DNA of 64,000 nt from Kangiella sp. HZ709 (GTDB taxonomy: Bacteria > Pseudomonadota > Gammaproteobacteria > Enterobacterales > Kangiellaceae): positions 1,309,031 through 1,373,030 of the forward strand of contig NZ_WKJC01000001.1 of NCBI RefSeq assembly GCF_009674675.1. The letters are read 5' to 3'. Positions 36,157 through 43,737 of the stretch are shown here, piece after piece. The notes below the pieces were generated by a model. It was not told the DNA's origin. It saw nothing but the letters and a program-made list of their open reading frames with translations, and ran no database searches. The position numbers and the translations under genes were made by a program. Each line of letters begins with the position of its first letter. Position 1 is the first letter of the stretch.

Positions 36157-36182
36157 AAAAAAGGGGCTAGAAGCCCCTTTTT
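36157..36182 (-). terminator. Terminator after rpsO
   Basis: GGGGCT (36163-36168) / AGCCCC (36172-36177), loop AGA, flanked by six A on one side and five T on the other. On the minus strand the stem is followed by T6, a few bases after the rpsO stop, so a fraction of transcripts should end here before pnp. Confidence 0.82.
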
Positions 36183-36187
36183 ATTCT

Positions 36188-36457
36188 TTAGCGACGTAGA
36201 CCTAATTTCTTAATCAAATCTGCGTAACGCGAATTATCTTTACGCTTTAAGTAGTCCAGTAATTTACGACGTGAACTTACCATGCGCAATAAACCACGAC
36301 GTGAATGGTGGTCATGTTTGTGTGCTTTAAAGTGGCCTTGCAAATGGTTGATTTGCGCCGTTAATAAAGCAACTTGTACTTCAGGTGAACCTGTATCGCC
36401 TTCTGCACGAGCGTGTTCTTTTACAATTTCAGCTTTCGCTTCTGCACTTAGTGACAT
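36188..36457 (-). CDS. rpsO: 30S ribosomal protein S15
   Basis: An 89-residue S15, the exact family length. It begins [28 protein letters not shown] and contains the rRNA-binding [27 protein letters not shown]. It binds the 16S three-way junction and also the h22 region. In E. coli it represses its own mRNA through a pseudoknot in the leader; here the 150-base upstream region could hold an equivalent but I could not fold it by eye. It is followed by a terminator and pnp. Confidence 0.98.
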   Translation of the reverse strand: MSLSAEAKAEIVKEHARAEGDTGSPEVQVALLTAQINHLQGHFKAHKHDHHSRRGLLRMVSSRRKLLDYLKRKDNSRYADLIKKLGLRR

Positions 36458-36496
36458 ATCTCTACTCCAAAATGTTGAGTCTTTATAATTACTGAC

Positions 36497-36522
36497 CAGC
36501 CAATCACTAATTCAGCCAATCA
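36497..36522. repeat. 10-bp direct repeat upstream of rpsO
   Basis: CAGCCAATCA occurs at 36497-36506 and again at 36513-36522, a 16-base period, in the 154-base gap between rpsO and the hydrolase gene. It could be a protein-binding pair or chance. Confidence 0.35.
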
Positions 36523-36611
36523 AACGAAGTCGCGATTTTACCTGTGTTTTTAGGCCTAAACAAGCCCCAAAGCCGTCAAATTGCTAAGAAAATTATTTAT
36601 TTAGGGAGATT

Positions 36612-37217
36612 CTATTGATTTACAGCCTGAATAGCAGAAATCTCTCCAGATTCCACAATTTCGGCACTGAAGTCACTGTCTATTGGTGCGCTAATAAAGC
36701 ACTCACGCAAGAACTGTTCAAAGCAGGATTCTGTCTCAGATAGTTTTTCTCTCAACCTATGGCCACCTTGAAAAATATGCAAGTTAGCACTAGCTGATTG
36801 AGCAAATCGAATAACGTTTTGTACCGGTACAATATCATCATCCCAGCCATGGACAATGGTAGTTGGGCAGCTTATCTTTTCTACTTCGGCCTCAGCATAA
36901 CCATCCAAGTAGAGTGCTGGTGAAATCAAAAAGATACCTAGGGGATCATGTGAAAGCGCCGAAACTGCAGAAATATAACCACCCATACTAGTACCCACTA
37001 AGATATAAGGTCTGTCTATATCTTCTAAGTAACGATTCAACTTTTCTACTCGTTCATTCGTGGGTAGGCGGCGATAGTCCAAAGACTCCACCTCATAACC
37101 TAAACGGTTGGCAATCTTAGATAAGGCCTGAATACGGCTCCCTTTAGGCCCGGTAACTTTACCGTGAGAAAAAATCACCAAAGGTCTTTTTTCTATAGCA
37201 ATATCAACTTCTTGCAT
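36612..37217 (-). CDS. Small alpha/beta hydrolase inserted in the truB-rpsO interval
   Basis: A 201-residue protein from the ATG at 37215-37217, with AGGT about ten bases upstream; a GTG two codons earlier is possible. The fold is a compact alpha/beta hydrolase. The N-terminal strand and oxyanion region is LVIFSHGKVTGPKGS, the nucleophile elbow is GTSMGGY (Ser), the acid is in HGWDDDIVP and the His is in FQGGHRLREKL. It resembles YqiA/YcjY-like small esterases, with no lid domain; the substrate is unknown. The gene lies between truB and rpsO, which are adjacent in most gammaproteobacteria, so it is an insertion into a conserved operon. Confidence 0.8.
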   Translation of the reverse strand: MQEVDIAIEKRPLVIFSHGKVTGPKGSRIQALSKIANRLGYEVESLDYRRLPTNERVEKLNRYLEDIDRPYILVGTSMGGYISAVSALSHDPLGIFLISPALYLDGYAEAEVEKISCPTTIVHGWDDDIVPVQNVIRFAQSASANLHIFQGGHRLREKLSETESCFEQFLRECFISAPIDSDFSAEIVESGEISAIQAVNQ

Positions 37218-37258
37218 AATCACTTACCTAAATTATTATCCTTATTTATTCTTATCAT

Positions 37259-37279
37259 GTGTTTAACATCTATAAACAC
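37259..37279 (-). terminator. Hairpin after truB
   Basis: GTGTTTA (37259-37265) pairs perfectly with TAAACAC (37273-37279), loop of seven. It lies between truB and the hydrolase gene. On the minus strand it is not followed by a T run, so it may be an mRNA-processing or stability element more than a terminator. Confidence 0.35.
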
Positions 37280-37292
37280 ACCCTTTTATCAT

Positions 37293-38213
37293 TTATGTTT
37301 CTTGTTTCAACAATCGGCTAGGGGCTACCTTGCCGTCATCATCAATTCTAGCAACACCAATGAATTGGTGTTCTTGCTCAAATAAGCATACCAAGCCATC
37401 TGCTGGTGCTTCTGCAATTTGTAGGGCTTGGCCCTGTTTCAAATAATAGGCTTCATTGTCTGTCAGTTGTAACTTCGGCCAACCCTGCAAAGCCTCTTCA
37501 ATGGGCAATAACAATTGATCCATTTCAAGCTTTAAGTCATCGGTTTTCATTTCTCGCAATTGCTTCATGGATACAGTTTGCGTTAGTTCAAATTCGCCAA
37601 CCGCAGTTCGTTCCAATTCCTGTACATGAGCACAACAACCTAAAACATCTCCAATATCTTCGACCAGATTCCGGATATAAGTTCCCTTAGAACAGTGAAC
37701 ATTCATTTCCACTTGTTCGCCTTCAAAGCGCAACAATTCTATCGAGTAAACACTTACTTCTCTTGCGTCCCTTTCTACCTCTATACCTTGTCGCGCAAGT
37801 TTATGCAGCGGGGTGCCATTATGCTTTAAGGCAGAATACATCGATGGTACTTGTTTGATAGAACCTTTAAATTGATTCATCACTGCTAGGAACTGTTTTT
37901 CATTAACATCCACGGGTTGAGATTCAATGACCTCACCTTCGCGATCAGCAGTGGTGGTCTTTTCGCCTAATTTAGCGACAACTCGATACTTTTTGTCTGC
38001 ATTTAGAAGAAATTGAGAGAACTTAGTCGCCTCACCAAAACAAATCGGCAAAACACCTGTAGCTATGGGATCTAGAGCACCCGTATGGCCCGCTTTGGCA
38101 GCAAAATATAAATATTTCGCATCTTGCAAAGCCGCATTGGAAGTCATATCAGTTGGTTTATCTAATAGCAGAATACCGCTAATATCGCGACCGCGTTTAC
38201 GTCGTCTTGCCAT
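37293..38213 (-). CDS. truB: tRNA pseudouridine-55 synthase TruB
   Basis: A 306-residue pseudouridine synthase that modifies U55 in the T loop of tRNAs. The catalytic Asp48 lies in GHTGALDPIATGVLP. Other family blocks are ISGILLLDKPTDMTSN at the start, ADREGEVI, SMYSALKHNGTPLHKLARQGIEVER and CSKGTYIRNLVEDIG. A C-terminal PUA-like region covers about 245-300. It is 16 bases downstream of rbfA in the standard order. Confidence 0.97.
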   Translation of the reverse strand: MARRRKRGRDISGILLLDKPTDMTSNAALQDAKYLYFAAKAGHTGALDPIATGVLPICFGEATKFSQFLLNADKKYRVVAKLGEKTTTADREGEVIESQPVDVNEKQFLAVMNQFKGSIKQVPSMYSALKHNGTPLHKLARQGIEVERDAREVSVYSIELLRFEGEQVEMNVHCSKGTYIRNLVEDIGDVLGCCAHVQELERTAVGEFELTQTVSMKQLREMKTDDLKLEMDQLLLPIEEALQGWPKLQLTDNEAYYLKQGQALQIAEAPADGLVCLFEQEHQFIGVARIDDDGKVAPSRLLKQET

Positions 38214-38229
38214 GAAAAATTCCTAAAAC

Positions 38230-38607
38230 TTATGAATCAGAATGATTTGCTTCATCAGCAGAAATAGCTTGCTCAATTAAAGAGGACATTTTCTGCCCTT
38301 CAGAAATTGACTTATCATAGAAAAACTTCAAGCTTGGAACACTGCGCATGCGAATTGATTTAGCTAATTGAGAGCGTAAAAAACCGGCGGCATTGGATAA
38401 TACTTCTACCCCTGCAGCAATTTCTTCGGCATCTTCTTTACCTAAAAAAGTCACAAACACTTTTGCATTTTGCAGATCAGTGGAGACGTCAACCGCAGAA
38501 ACAGTGACAATCCCCAACCTTGGATCTTTCATTTCACGTTGCAAGAGTACAGCCAAATCACGTTGGATTTGGTCAGCAACTCTTGCCGCACGAGAATTAG
38601 TAGCCAT
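38230..38607 (-). CDS. rbfA: 30S ribosome-binding factor RbfA
   Basis: A 125-residue KH-fold protein that helps 16S 5'-end maturation and 30S assembly and supports cold growth. Family segments are RVADQIQRDLAVLLQREMKDPRLGIVTVSAVDVSTDLQNAKVFVTFLG and LRSQLAKSIRMRSVPSLKFFYDKSI. It lies 17 bases downstream of infB and upstream of truB. Confidence 0.97.
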   Translation of the reverse strand: MATNSRAARVADQIQRDLAVLLQREMKDPRLGIVTVSAVDVSTDLQNAKVFVTFLGKEDAEEIAAGVEVLSNAAGFLRSQLAKSIRMRSVPSLKFFYDKSISEGQKMSSLIEQAISADEANHSDS

Positions 38608-38624
38608 TAATTATACCTTCTACT

Positions 38625-41288
38625 TTAAAGACTACGCTTTACTTCAACAATTTCAAAGACTTCTATTTGATCACCAGCTTTAACGTCGTTGTAATTTTTA
38701 ACGCCGATACCACACTCCATGCCATTACGCACTTCGTTTGCATCGTCTTTAAAACGGCGTAAGGACTCTAACTCGCCTTCGTAAATAACAACGTTATCAC
38801 GTAAAACACGAATTGGATTATTACGCTTAACCACACCTTCTATCACCATACAACCAGCGATTGCGCCTAGCTTTGGTGATTTGAAAACGTCACGAACTTC
38901 AGCTAGACCTATGATATCTTGACGGAATTCAGGAGCCAACATACCACTTAGAGCCGATTTAACTTCGTCGATTGCTTCGTAAATAATGCTGTAATAACGA
39001 ATCTCAACCGCTTCTTTTTCCGCAGTTTTACGAGCAGTACCATCGGCACGCACGTTGAACCCAATAATAATAGCGTTCGAAGCAGCAGCTAAAGTCACGT
39101 CAGTTTCTTTAATGCCGCCGACGCCACTAGAAATCACACGTACTTCTACTTCGTCATGGGCCAAATCATGTAATGACTTACTTAACGCTTCTACAGAACC
39201 TTGCACATCAGCTTTAATAATGATGTTCAGTTGTTGCGCTTGTTCTGAGTCACCCATGTTAGAGAACATGTTTTCAAGTTTAGCTTTTTGCTGACGGGCT
39301 TGACGATCTTCACGTTGCTTTTGCTCACGCTTGGCAGCAATTTCACGAGCCGTTCTTTCATCAGCAACCACAGTTGCTTCATCACCAGCTACTGGCACAC
39401 CGGATAAACCTAAAATTTCTACTGGAATCGAAGGACCGGCAACCTCGATAGTTTCACCATTCTCATCCATCATGGCGCGAACACGACCATAGTGAGTTCC
39501 GGCTAATAAAATATCGCCTTTCTTCAACTGACCTTTTTGCACCAACACTGATGAGATTGCGCCTCGTCCTTTATCTAAACGAGCTTCAATAACAAAACCT
39601 TTAGCTGCGCCGTTATCAACAGCAGTAAGCTCTAATACCTCAGATTGTAATAATATTGAGTCTAACAACTGGTCAACGCCTTCGCCCGTTTTAGCAGAAA
39701 CGTGAACAAATTGAACATCACCACCCCAATCTTCAGGGATAACATCATGTTGTGATAACTCATTCTTAACACGATCTGGATCCGAGTCTTCTTTATCAAT
39801 TTTGTTAACTGCGACAATCATTGGTACGCCTGAAGCCTTTGCATGTTGAACCGCTTCAACGGTTTGCGGCATAACGCCATCATCTGCGGCAACAATTAAG
39901 ACAACTATATCAGTAACTTCGGCACCACGTGCTCGCATAGCTGTAAAGGCGGCGTGACCGGGAGTATCTAAAAAAGTAACCATACCTTTATCGGTTTCAA
40001 CGTGATAAGCACCAATATGCTGGGTAATACCACCTGCTTCGCCAGAAGCAACATGACTAGCACGAATATAATCCAGTAAAGAAGTTTTACCGTGATCAAC
40101 GTGACCCATGATGGTTACTACTGGAGCTCGCGGCTTAGCTTCACCCTCATCAGAAAGTGCCTCTGATAATGCTTTCTCTTCTTCAGCATCAGCGTTGAGC
40201 ATCACAGGCGTATGACCCATTTCTTCAACGATAAGAGAAGCGGTTTCTTGATCGATGGATTGATTAACTGTTGCCATTACACCAACTTTCATCATCGCTT
40301 TCATTAATTCAGGTGCTTTTACCGTCATTGCTTTAGCAAGCTCACCGACCGTAATGGTTTCTGGAATCATTACTTCGTGAATAATTTCTTCAGTTGGTTT
40401 TTTGAAACCATGCTGTTTCAAAGCAGTTGGGGCGTTATAAACTTTTTGCTCAATAACCACACCTTTTTTATTACCCGTTGAAACTGCGTTAGCCACCAAG
40501 TCGGCATCAGAAGTTTTCTTCTTGCCCTTCTTCTTTTTCTTTTTACGGAAAGGAGATTTCTCTTCAAAGTCGGCAATCGACATTGGCTTAACTTTAGCAT
40601 TCGGATCAGCTTTTACAACAGCAGGCTTATCAGAAGTAGATTTTTTCTTTTCTTCTAATTGCTGCTCAATTTTCTTTTTAGCTTCTTCAGCACGTTTAGC
40701 TTTTTCTTCATCCGTTAATTTGGACTCTTCAAGCTTGCGCTGAAGTTCTTCTTCAGCTTTTTTCTGCGCTTCCACAGCAGCTTGCTCTTCAGCTACTTTC
40801 TTCGCTTCAGCTGCCGCTTTTTGCTTAGCTTCTTCGTTAGCTTTAGCCTTAGCCGCTTCTTCTGCTTTTTTCTTAGCAGCTTCTTCAGCCTTTTTGATAG
40901 CTTCTGATTCAGCTTTCTGACGCTCAGCTTCTTGTTGCTTACGCTCTTCTTCTTCATGAGCTAACTTTGCCAATTCTTCAGCAGAACGTTTCACAAAAGT
41001 ACGTTTTTTCTTAACCGCTACTTGTACAGATTTTTTCTTACCTTCTGCACTAGTTACACTTAAGGTACTTTTTTGAGTACGTCTCAAAGTAATCTTCTGA
41101 GGTTTAGAAGAACCATCCTCACCACCATGACTTTTCTGCAAAAACGCTAGTAACGTTTTCTTCTGCTCATCAGAAATAGAGTCATCTTCGTTTTTAACTT
41201 TTATACCGGCAGCAGCTAACTGCTCCAACAGTTTATCAACGGGAGTTTTAACGCTTTCTGCTAATTTTTTTACTGTAATATCGGACAT
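38625..41288 (-). CDS. infB: Translation initiation factor IF-2
   Basis: An 887-residue GTPase that delivers formyl-Met-tRNA to the 30S subunit. The N-terminal IF2N domain (about 1-55) is followed by a long Ala/Glu/Lys-rich low-complexity helix (about 105-220, repeated KKAEEAAK-like units) and a Lys-rich patch ([10 protein letters not shown]). A second IF2N-like domain lies at about 305-360. The G domain (about 388-560) has [20 protein letters not shown] and NKIDKED. Domains II-IV follow, including [15 protein letters not shown]. The first gene of this operon encodes the initiator tRNA that IF-2 binds, so substrate and factor are co-transcribed. Confidence 0.98.
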   Translation of the reverse strand: MSDITVKKLAESVKTPVDKLLEQLAAAGIKVKNEDDSISDEQKKTLLAFLQKSHGGEDGSSKPQKITLRRTQKSTLSVTSAEGKKKSVQVAVKKKRTFVKRSAEELAKLAHEEEERKQQEAERQKAESEAIKKAEEAAKKKAEEAAKAKANEEAKQKAAAEAKKVAEEQAAVEAQKKAEEELQRKLEESKLTDEEKAKRAEEAKKKIEQQLEEKKKSTSDKPAVVKADPNAKVKPMSIADFEEKSPFRKKKKKKGKKKTSDADLVANAVSTGNKKGVVIEQKVYNAPTALKQHGFKKPTEEIIHEVMIPETITVGELAKAMTVKAPELMKAMMKVGVMATVNQSIDQETASLIVEEMGHTPVMLNADAEEEKALSEALSDEGEAKPRAPVVTIMGHVDHGKTSLLDYIRASHVASGEAGGITQHIGAYHVETDKGMVTFLDTPGHAAFTAMRARGAEVTDIVVLIVAADDGVMPQTVEAVQHAKASGVPMIVAVNKIDKEDSDPDRVKNELSQHDVIPEDWGGDVQFVHVSAKTGEGVDQLLDSILLQSEVLELTAVDNGAAKGFVIEARLDKGRGAISSVLVQKGQLKKGDILLAGTHYGRVRAMMDENGETIEVAGPSIPVEILGLSGVPVAGDEATVVADERTAREIAAKREQKQREDRQARQQKAKLENMFSNMGDSEQAQQLNIIIKADVQGSVEALSKSLHDLAHDEVEVRVISSGVGGIKETDVTLAAASNAIIIGFNVRADGTARKTAEKEAVEIRYYSIIYEAIDEVKSALSGMLAPEFRQDIIGLAEVRDVFKSPKLGAIAGCMVIEGVVKRNNPIRVLRDNVVIYEGELESLRRFKDDANEVRNGMECGIGVKNYNDVKAGDQIEVFEIVEVKRSL

Positions 41289-41306
41289 TTAAATTCCCCG
41301 CTCTTA

Positions 41307-42803
41307 TTATTCTTGATCCTCGAACCAAGGCTTACGTGCTGTCATAATTAACTCTGCAGCGCGCTCTTCGTCAATATCATCTATATCAACAAGATCATCA
41401 GTTGCAAGCTCCGCTAAATCTTCCATGGTGATAATACCCTTGCTTGCTAAAACGTAAGCCAAGTGTTTATCCATACCTTCCATCGTTAACAAGTCTTCAG
41501 CAGGTTCAGTTTTCTCTAACTTTTCTTCACTCGCAATTGCCTTAGTAAGAATTGCATCTTTTGCACGGCTTTTCAGTGCATCGATCAAACCTTCATCAAA
41601 ACCTTCGATCTCTAACATTTCAGAAACCGGTACATAAGCAACTTCTTCTAAAGTACTAAATCCTTCTTGTACTAAGATTTCAGCAAGCTCTCCATCAACA
41701 TCCAAATCTTTAACAAATGCTGCTAATACAGCTTCTGAATCTGATTGGTTATTTTCTGCGAATTGTTCCTCGGTCATTACATTCAATTCCCAGCCAGTCA
41801 ATTCACTTGCTAGGCGGATGTTTTGACCACTGCGACCAATCGCTTGAGCTAGTTGTTCTTCATTTACCGCGATATCCATTGATTGCTTATCTTCATCAAC
41901 AACAATCGATACCACCTCTGCAGGAGCCATAGCATTGATAACAAACTGTGCCGGGTTATCGTCAAATAAAACGATATCAATACGCTCACCATTCAACTCA
42001 CCAGTTACAGCTTGAACACGTGCACCGCGCATACCTACACATGCTCCAACAGGATCGATTCGCTTATCATTGGTTTTTACTGCAACCTTGGCTCGAGAAC
42101 CAGGATCACGCGCAGCACCTTTAATCTCAATGACTTGCTCGCCAATTTCTGGCACTTCAATTCTAAATAATTCCATCAACATTTGTGGCTTAGTACGACT
42201 AACAAACAATTGGGGACCACGATGCTCTTCATTGATTTCGTATAATAAACCACGAATACGATCACCCGCTCTAACAGTTTCGCGAGGCATCATCTCTTCA
42301 CGTTTGATAACTGCTTCGGCATTGTTACCTAGATCTAAGAAGATATAATCACGAGTAATTTTCTTAACGACACCAGTAATTAAGTCGCCAACTCTATCGC
42401 GGAAAGCGTCAACAGTTTTAGCGCGTTCAGCTTCACGCACTTTCTGCACGATAACTTGCTTAGCAGTTTGTGCTGCGATGCGGCCAAATTCAATAGAGTC
42501 AATTTGCTCTTCTACAAAATCGCCTAATTGAATCTCTGGCTCATCGATTTGGGCAGCTGAAATGGTCATTTGGCCTAACGGCTCTTCCATCTCTGCATCA
42601 TCTTCGATAACTTCCCAGCGGCGGAAAGTATCATATTCGCCCGTTTCACGGTCAATATCCACGCGCACATTGATTTCTACGCCATGTTTTTTCTTAGTCG
42701 CTGTCGCTAAAGCCGCTTCAAGAGCACCAAAAATAACTTCTGGGTTTACGTCTTTTTCGTTGGAAACCGCTTCAACTACTAACAAAATTTCTTTATTGCT
42801 CAT
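41307..42803 (-). CDS. nusA: Transcription termination/antitermination factor NusA
   Basis: A 498-residue NusA. Order: N-terminal RNA polymerase-binding domain (about 1-125), S1 domain (about 135-200, [33 protein letters not shown]), KH1 and KH2 (about 225-345, [26 protein letters not shown] and [22 protein letters not shown]), then two C-terminal acidic repeats with helix-hairpin-helix (about 365-425 and 440-490). Length matches E. coli NusA (495). NusA acts on hairpin-dependent pausing and termination, and two terminator-like structures lie in the leader between the tRNA and rimP, so feedback control is plausible. Confidence 0.98.
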   Translation of the reverse strand: MSNKEILLVVEAVSNEKDVNPEVIFGALEAALATATKKKHGVEINVRVDIDRETGEYDTFRRWEVIEDDAEMEEPLGQMTISAAQIDEPEIQLGDFVEEQIDSIEFGRIAAQTAKQVIVQKVREAERAKTVDAFRDRVGDLITGVVKKITRDYIFLDLGNNAEAVIKREEMMPRETVRAGDRIRGLLYEINEEHRGPQLFVSRTKPQMLMELFRIEVPEIGEQVIEIKGAARDPGSRAKVAVKTNDKRIDPVGACVGMRGARVQAVTGELNGERIDIVLFDDNPAQFVINAMAPAEVVSIVVDEDKQSMDIAVNEEQLAQAIGRSGQNIRLASELTGWELNVMTEEQFAENNQSDSEAVLAAFVKDLDVDGELAEILVQEGFSTLEEVAYVPVSEMLEIEGFDEGLIDALKSRAKDAILTKAIASEEKLEKTEPAEDLLTMEGMDKHLAYVLASKGIITMEDLAELATDDLVDIDDIDEERAAELIMTARKPWFEDQE

Positions 42804-42844
42804 AGCTATTAACCTTTACAAATCCTCGAAATAAAAATTCTTAA

Positions 42845-43297
42845 TTAAAAATTTACAACCAAATTGGCTTTTTCTACTTGCTGACAAGGAATTTCAAAAG
42901 ATTCCCCATCAACCAATAAATAAATCAAACCATTTTCAACTTTTTCCAATGTGCCCTTAAATTTGCGGCGACCATTAACCGCCACCGCCGAGCGCATCTC
43001 AACCTCTTCACCTGGATACATAGCAAACTGCGCTTCAGTAAACAGCGGTCTATCCATTCCTGGAGAAGATACTTCCAGATTATAATAACCTTGGATCGGG
43101 TCTTCTAAATCTAAAACACCACTAACTTGGTGACTTACTTCTGCACAATTATCAACATCGATACCATTTTCATGATCAATAAAGACACGCAAAACTGAAT
43201 GTTTGCCTTGTGCTAAATATTCTAAGCCCCAAAATTCAAAACCAGTGGCTTCAACCGCAGGGCGAATCAATTCTTCTAAAACAGCATTTCTTGCCAT
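42845..43297 (-). CDS. rimP: Ribosome maturation factor RimP
   Basis: A 150-residue RimP needed for 30S maturation. The N-terminal alpha/beta domain has LIRPAVEATGFEFWGLEYLAQGKHSVLRVFIDHENGIDVDNCAEVSHQVSGVLD and then the YNLEVSSPGMDRPLFTEAQF signature. A C-terminal Sm-like SH3 domain covers about 95-150. It is the first protein gene after the initiator tRNA and its structured leader and is followed by nusA with 41 bases between. Length matches E. coli RimP (150). Confidence 0.97.
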   Translation of the reverse strand: MARNAVLEELIRPAVEATGFEFWGLEYLAQGKHSVLRVFIDHENGIDVDNCAEVSHQVSGVLDLEDPIQGYYNLEVSSPGMDRPLFTEAQFAMYPGEEVEMRSAVAVNGRRKFKGTLEKVENGLIYLLVDGESFEIPCQQVEKANLVVNF

Positions 43298-43341
43298 TGA
43301 AAACTCTCACATAATTACTAATAAACGCTTGATCTAAAAAC

Positions 43342-43361
43342 AAAAAAAGGCCCGTAAGGCC
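43342..43361 (-). terminator. Leader terminator 2 (weak) upstream of rimP
   Basis: On the minus strand GGCC (43358-43361) pairs with GGCC (43349-43352) around a five-base loop, followed by seven T (43348-43342). The stem is short, so it is likely a leaky terminator or pause site 45 bases before rimP. Confidence 0.5.
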
Positions 43362-43470
43362 CATCACAAATAGCGTTATATATGATGGGTCATCTGTTGC
43401 TTTACCAATAAAGCAAGCAACTGTCCCATAAAGGATTATGCAAACACCATAAACCTTTAGTTTTGCTTAG

Positions 43471-43502
43471 AAAAAACAAAGCCCCTATATAAGGGGCCTT
43501 GT
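43471..43502 (-). terminator. metY: Leader terminator 1 after the initiator tRNA
   Basis: On the minus strand ACAAGGCCCC (43502-43493) pairs with GGGGCTTTGT (43485-43476) with one G-T wobble and a seven-base loop, followed by T5 (43475-43471). It lies about 106 bases after the tRNA 3' end and should end most tRNA transcripts. Confidence 0.82.
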
Positions 43503-43608
43503 TATTATAGTCAGATAGCCTCAAAAAACAACGTTTTGAACCCCATCTTGGTTAATAGTTAAGCAATTCTATTAACCTGATTTAGCAAAATTCACTAAAT
43601 CGTAATAT

Positions 43609-43685
<77 letters not shown>

Positions 43686-43698
43686 TCGACGAGGGGCA

Positions 43699-43726
43699 AT
43701 TATACGGATTTAACCGGCTATGACAA
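43699..43726 (-). promoter_or_regulatory. Near-consensus promoter of the metY-nusA operon
   Basis: On the minus strand the -35 is TTGTCA (43726-43721) and the -10 is a perfect TATAAT (43704-43699), with a 16-base spacer. The next bases, GCCCCTC (43697-43691), form a GC-rich discriminator, the feature that makes stable-RNA promoters sensitive to ppGpp. The tRNA begins at 43685. The promoter starts 12 bases after the stop of the upstream beta-helix gene. Confidence 0.88.
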
Positions 43727-43737
43727 GAAAAATATGC

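Larger units (their letters stand above)
43298..43608 (-). promoter_or_regulatory. Structured leader between metY and rimP
   Basis: A 311-base non-coding interval. In transcript order on the minus strand it holds: a strong terminator hairpin (43471-43502); a hairpin with 7-bp stem TTGCTTT/AAAGCAA (43397-43403 with 43410-43416); a 7-bp stem between 43383-43389 and 43360-43366; and a second terminator-like hairpin with T run (43342-43361). The third and fourth share two bases and cannot fully form together. In E. coli the same interval contains partial terminators through which the nusA operon is transcribed; similar use here is inference. Confidence 0.55.

Noticed and set aside
40522-40743. 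Hydrophobic frame opposite infB
   Set aside because: It mirrors the Lys/Glu-rich low-complexity region of IF-2; the Phe/Leu-rich product is an artefact of AAG/GAA repeats.
40610-41000. Low-complexity KKAEEA region of infB as a frameshift or tandem-repeat expansion
   Set aside because: Such Ala/Lys/Glu-rich linkers are normal in IF-2 and the frame is continuous.
43360-43391. A nine-base-pair antiterminator stem in the metY-rimP leader
   Set aside because: In the minus-strand RNA an A-C mismatch limits it to seven contiguous pairs, so I describe it only as a 7-bp stem.
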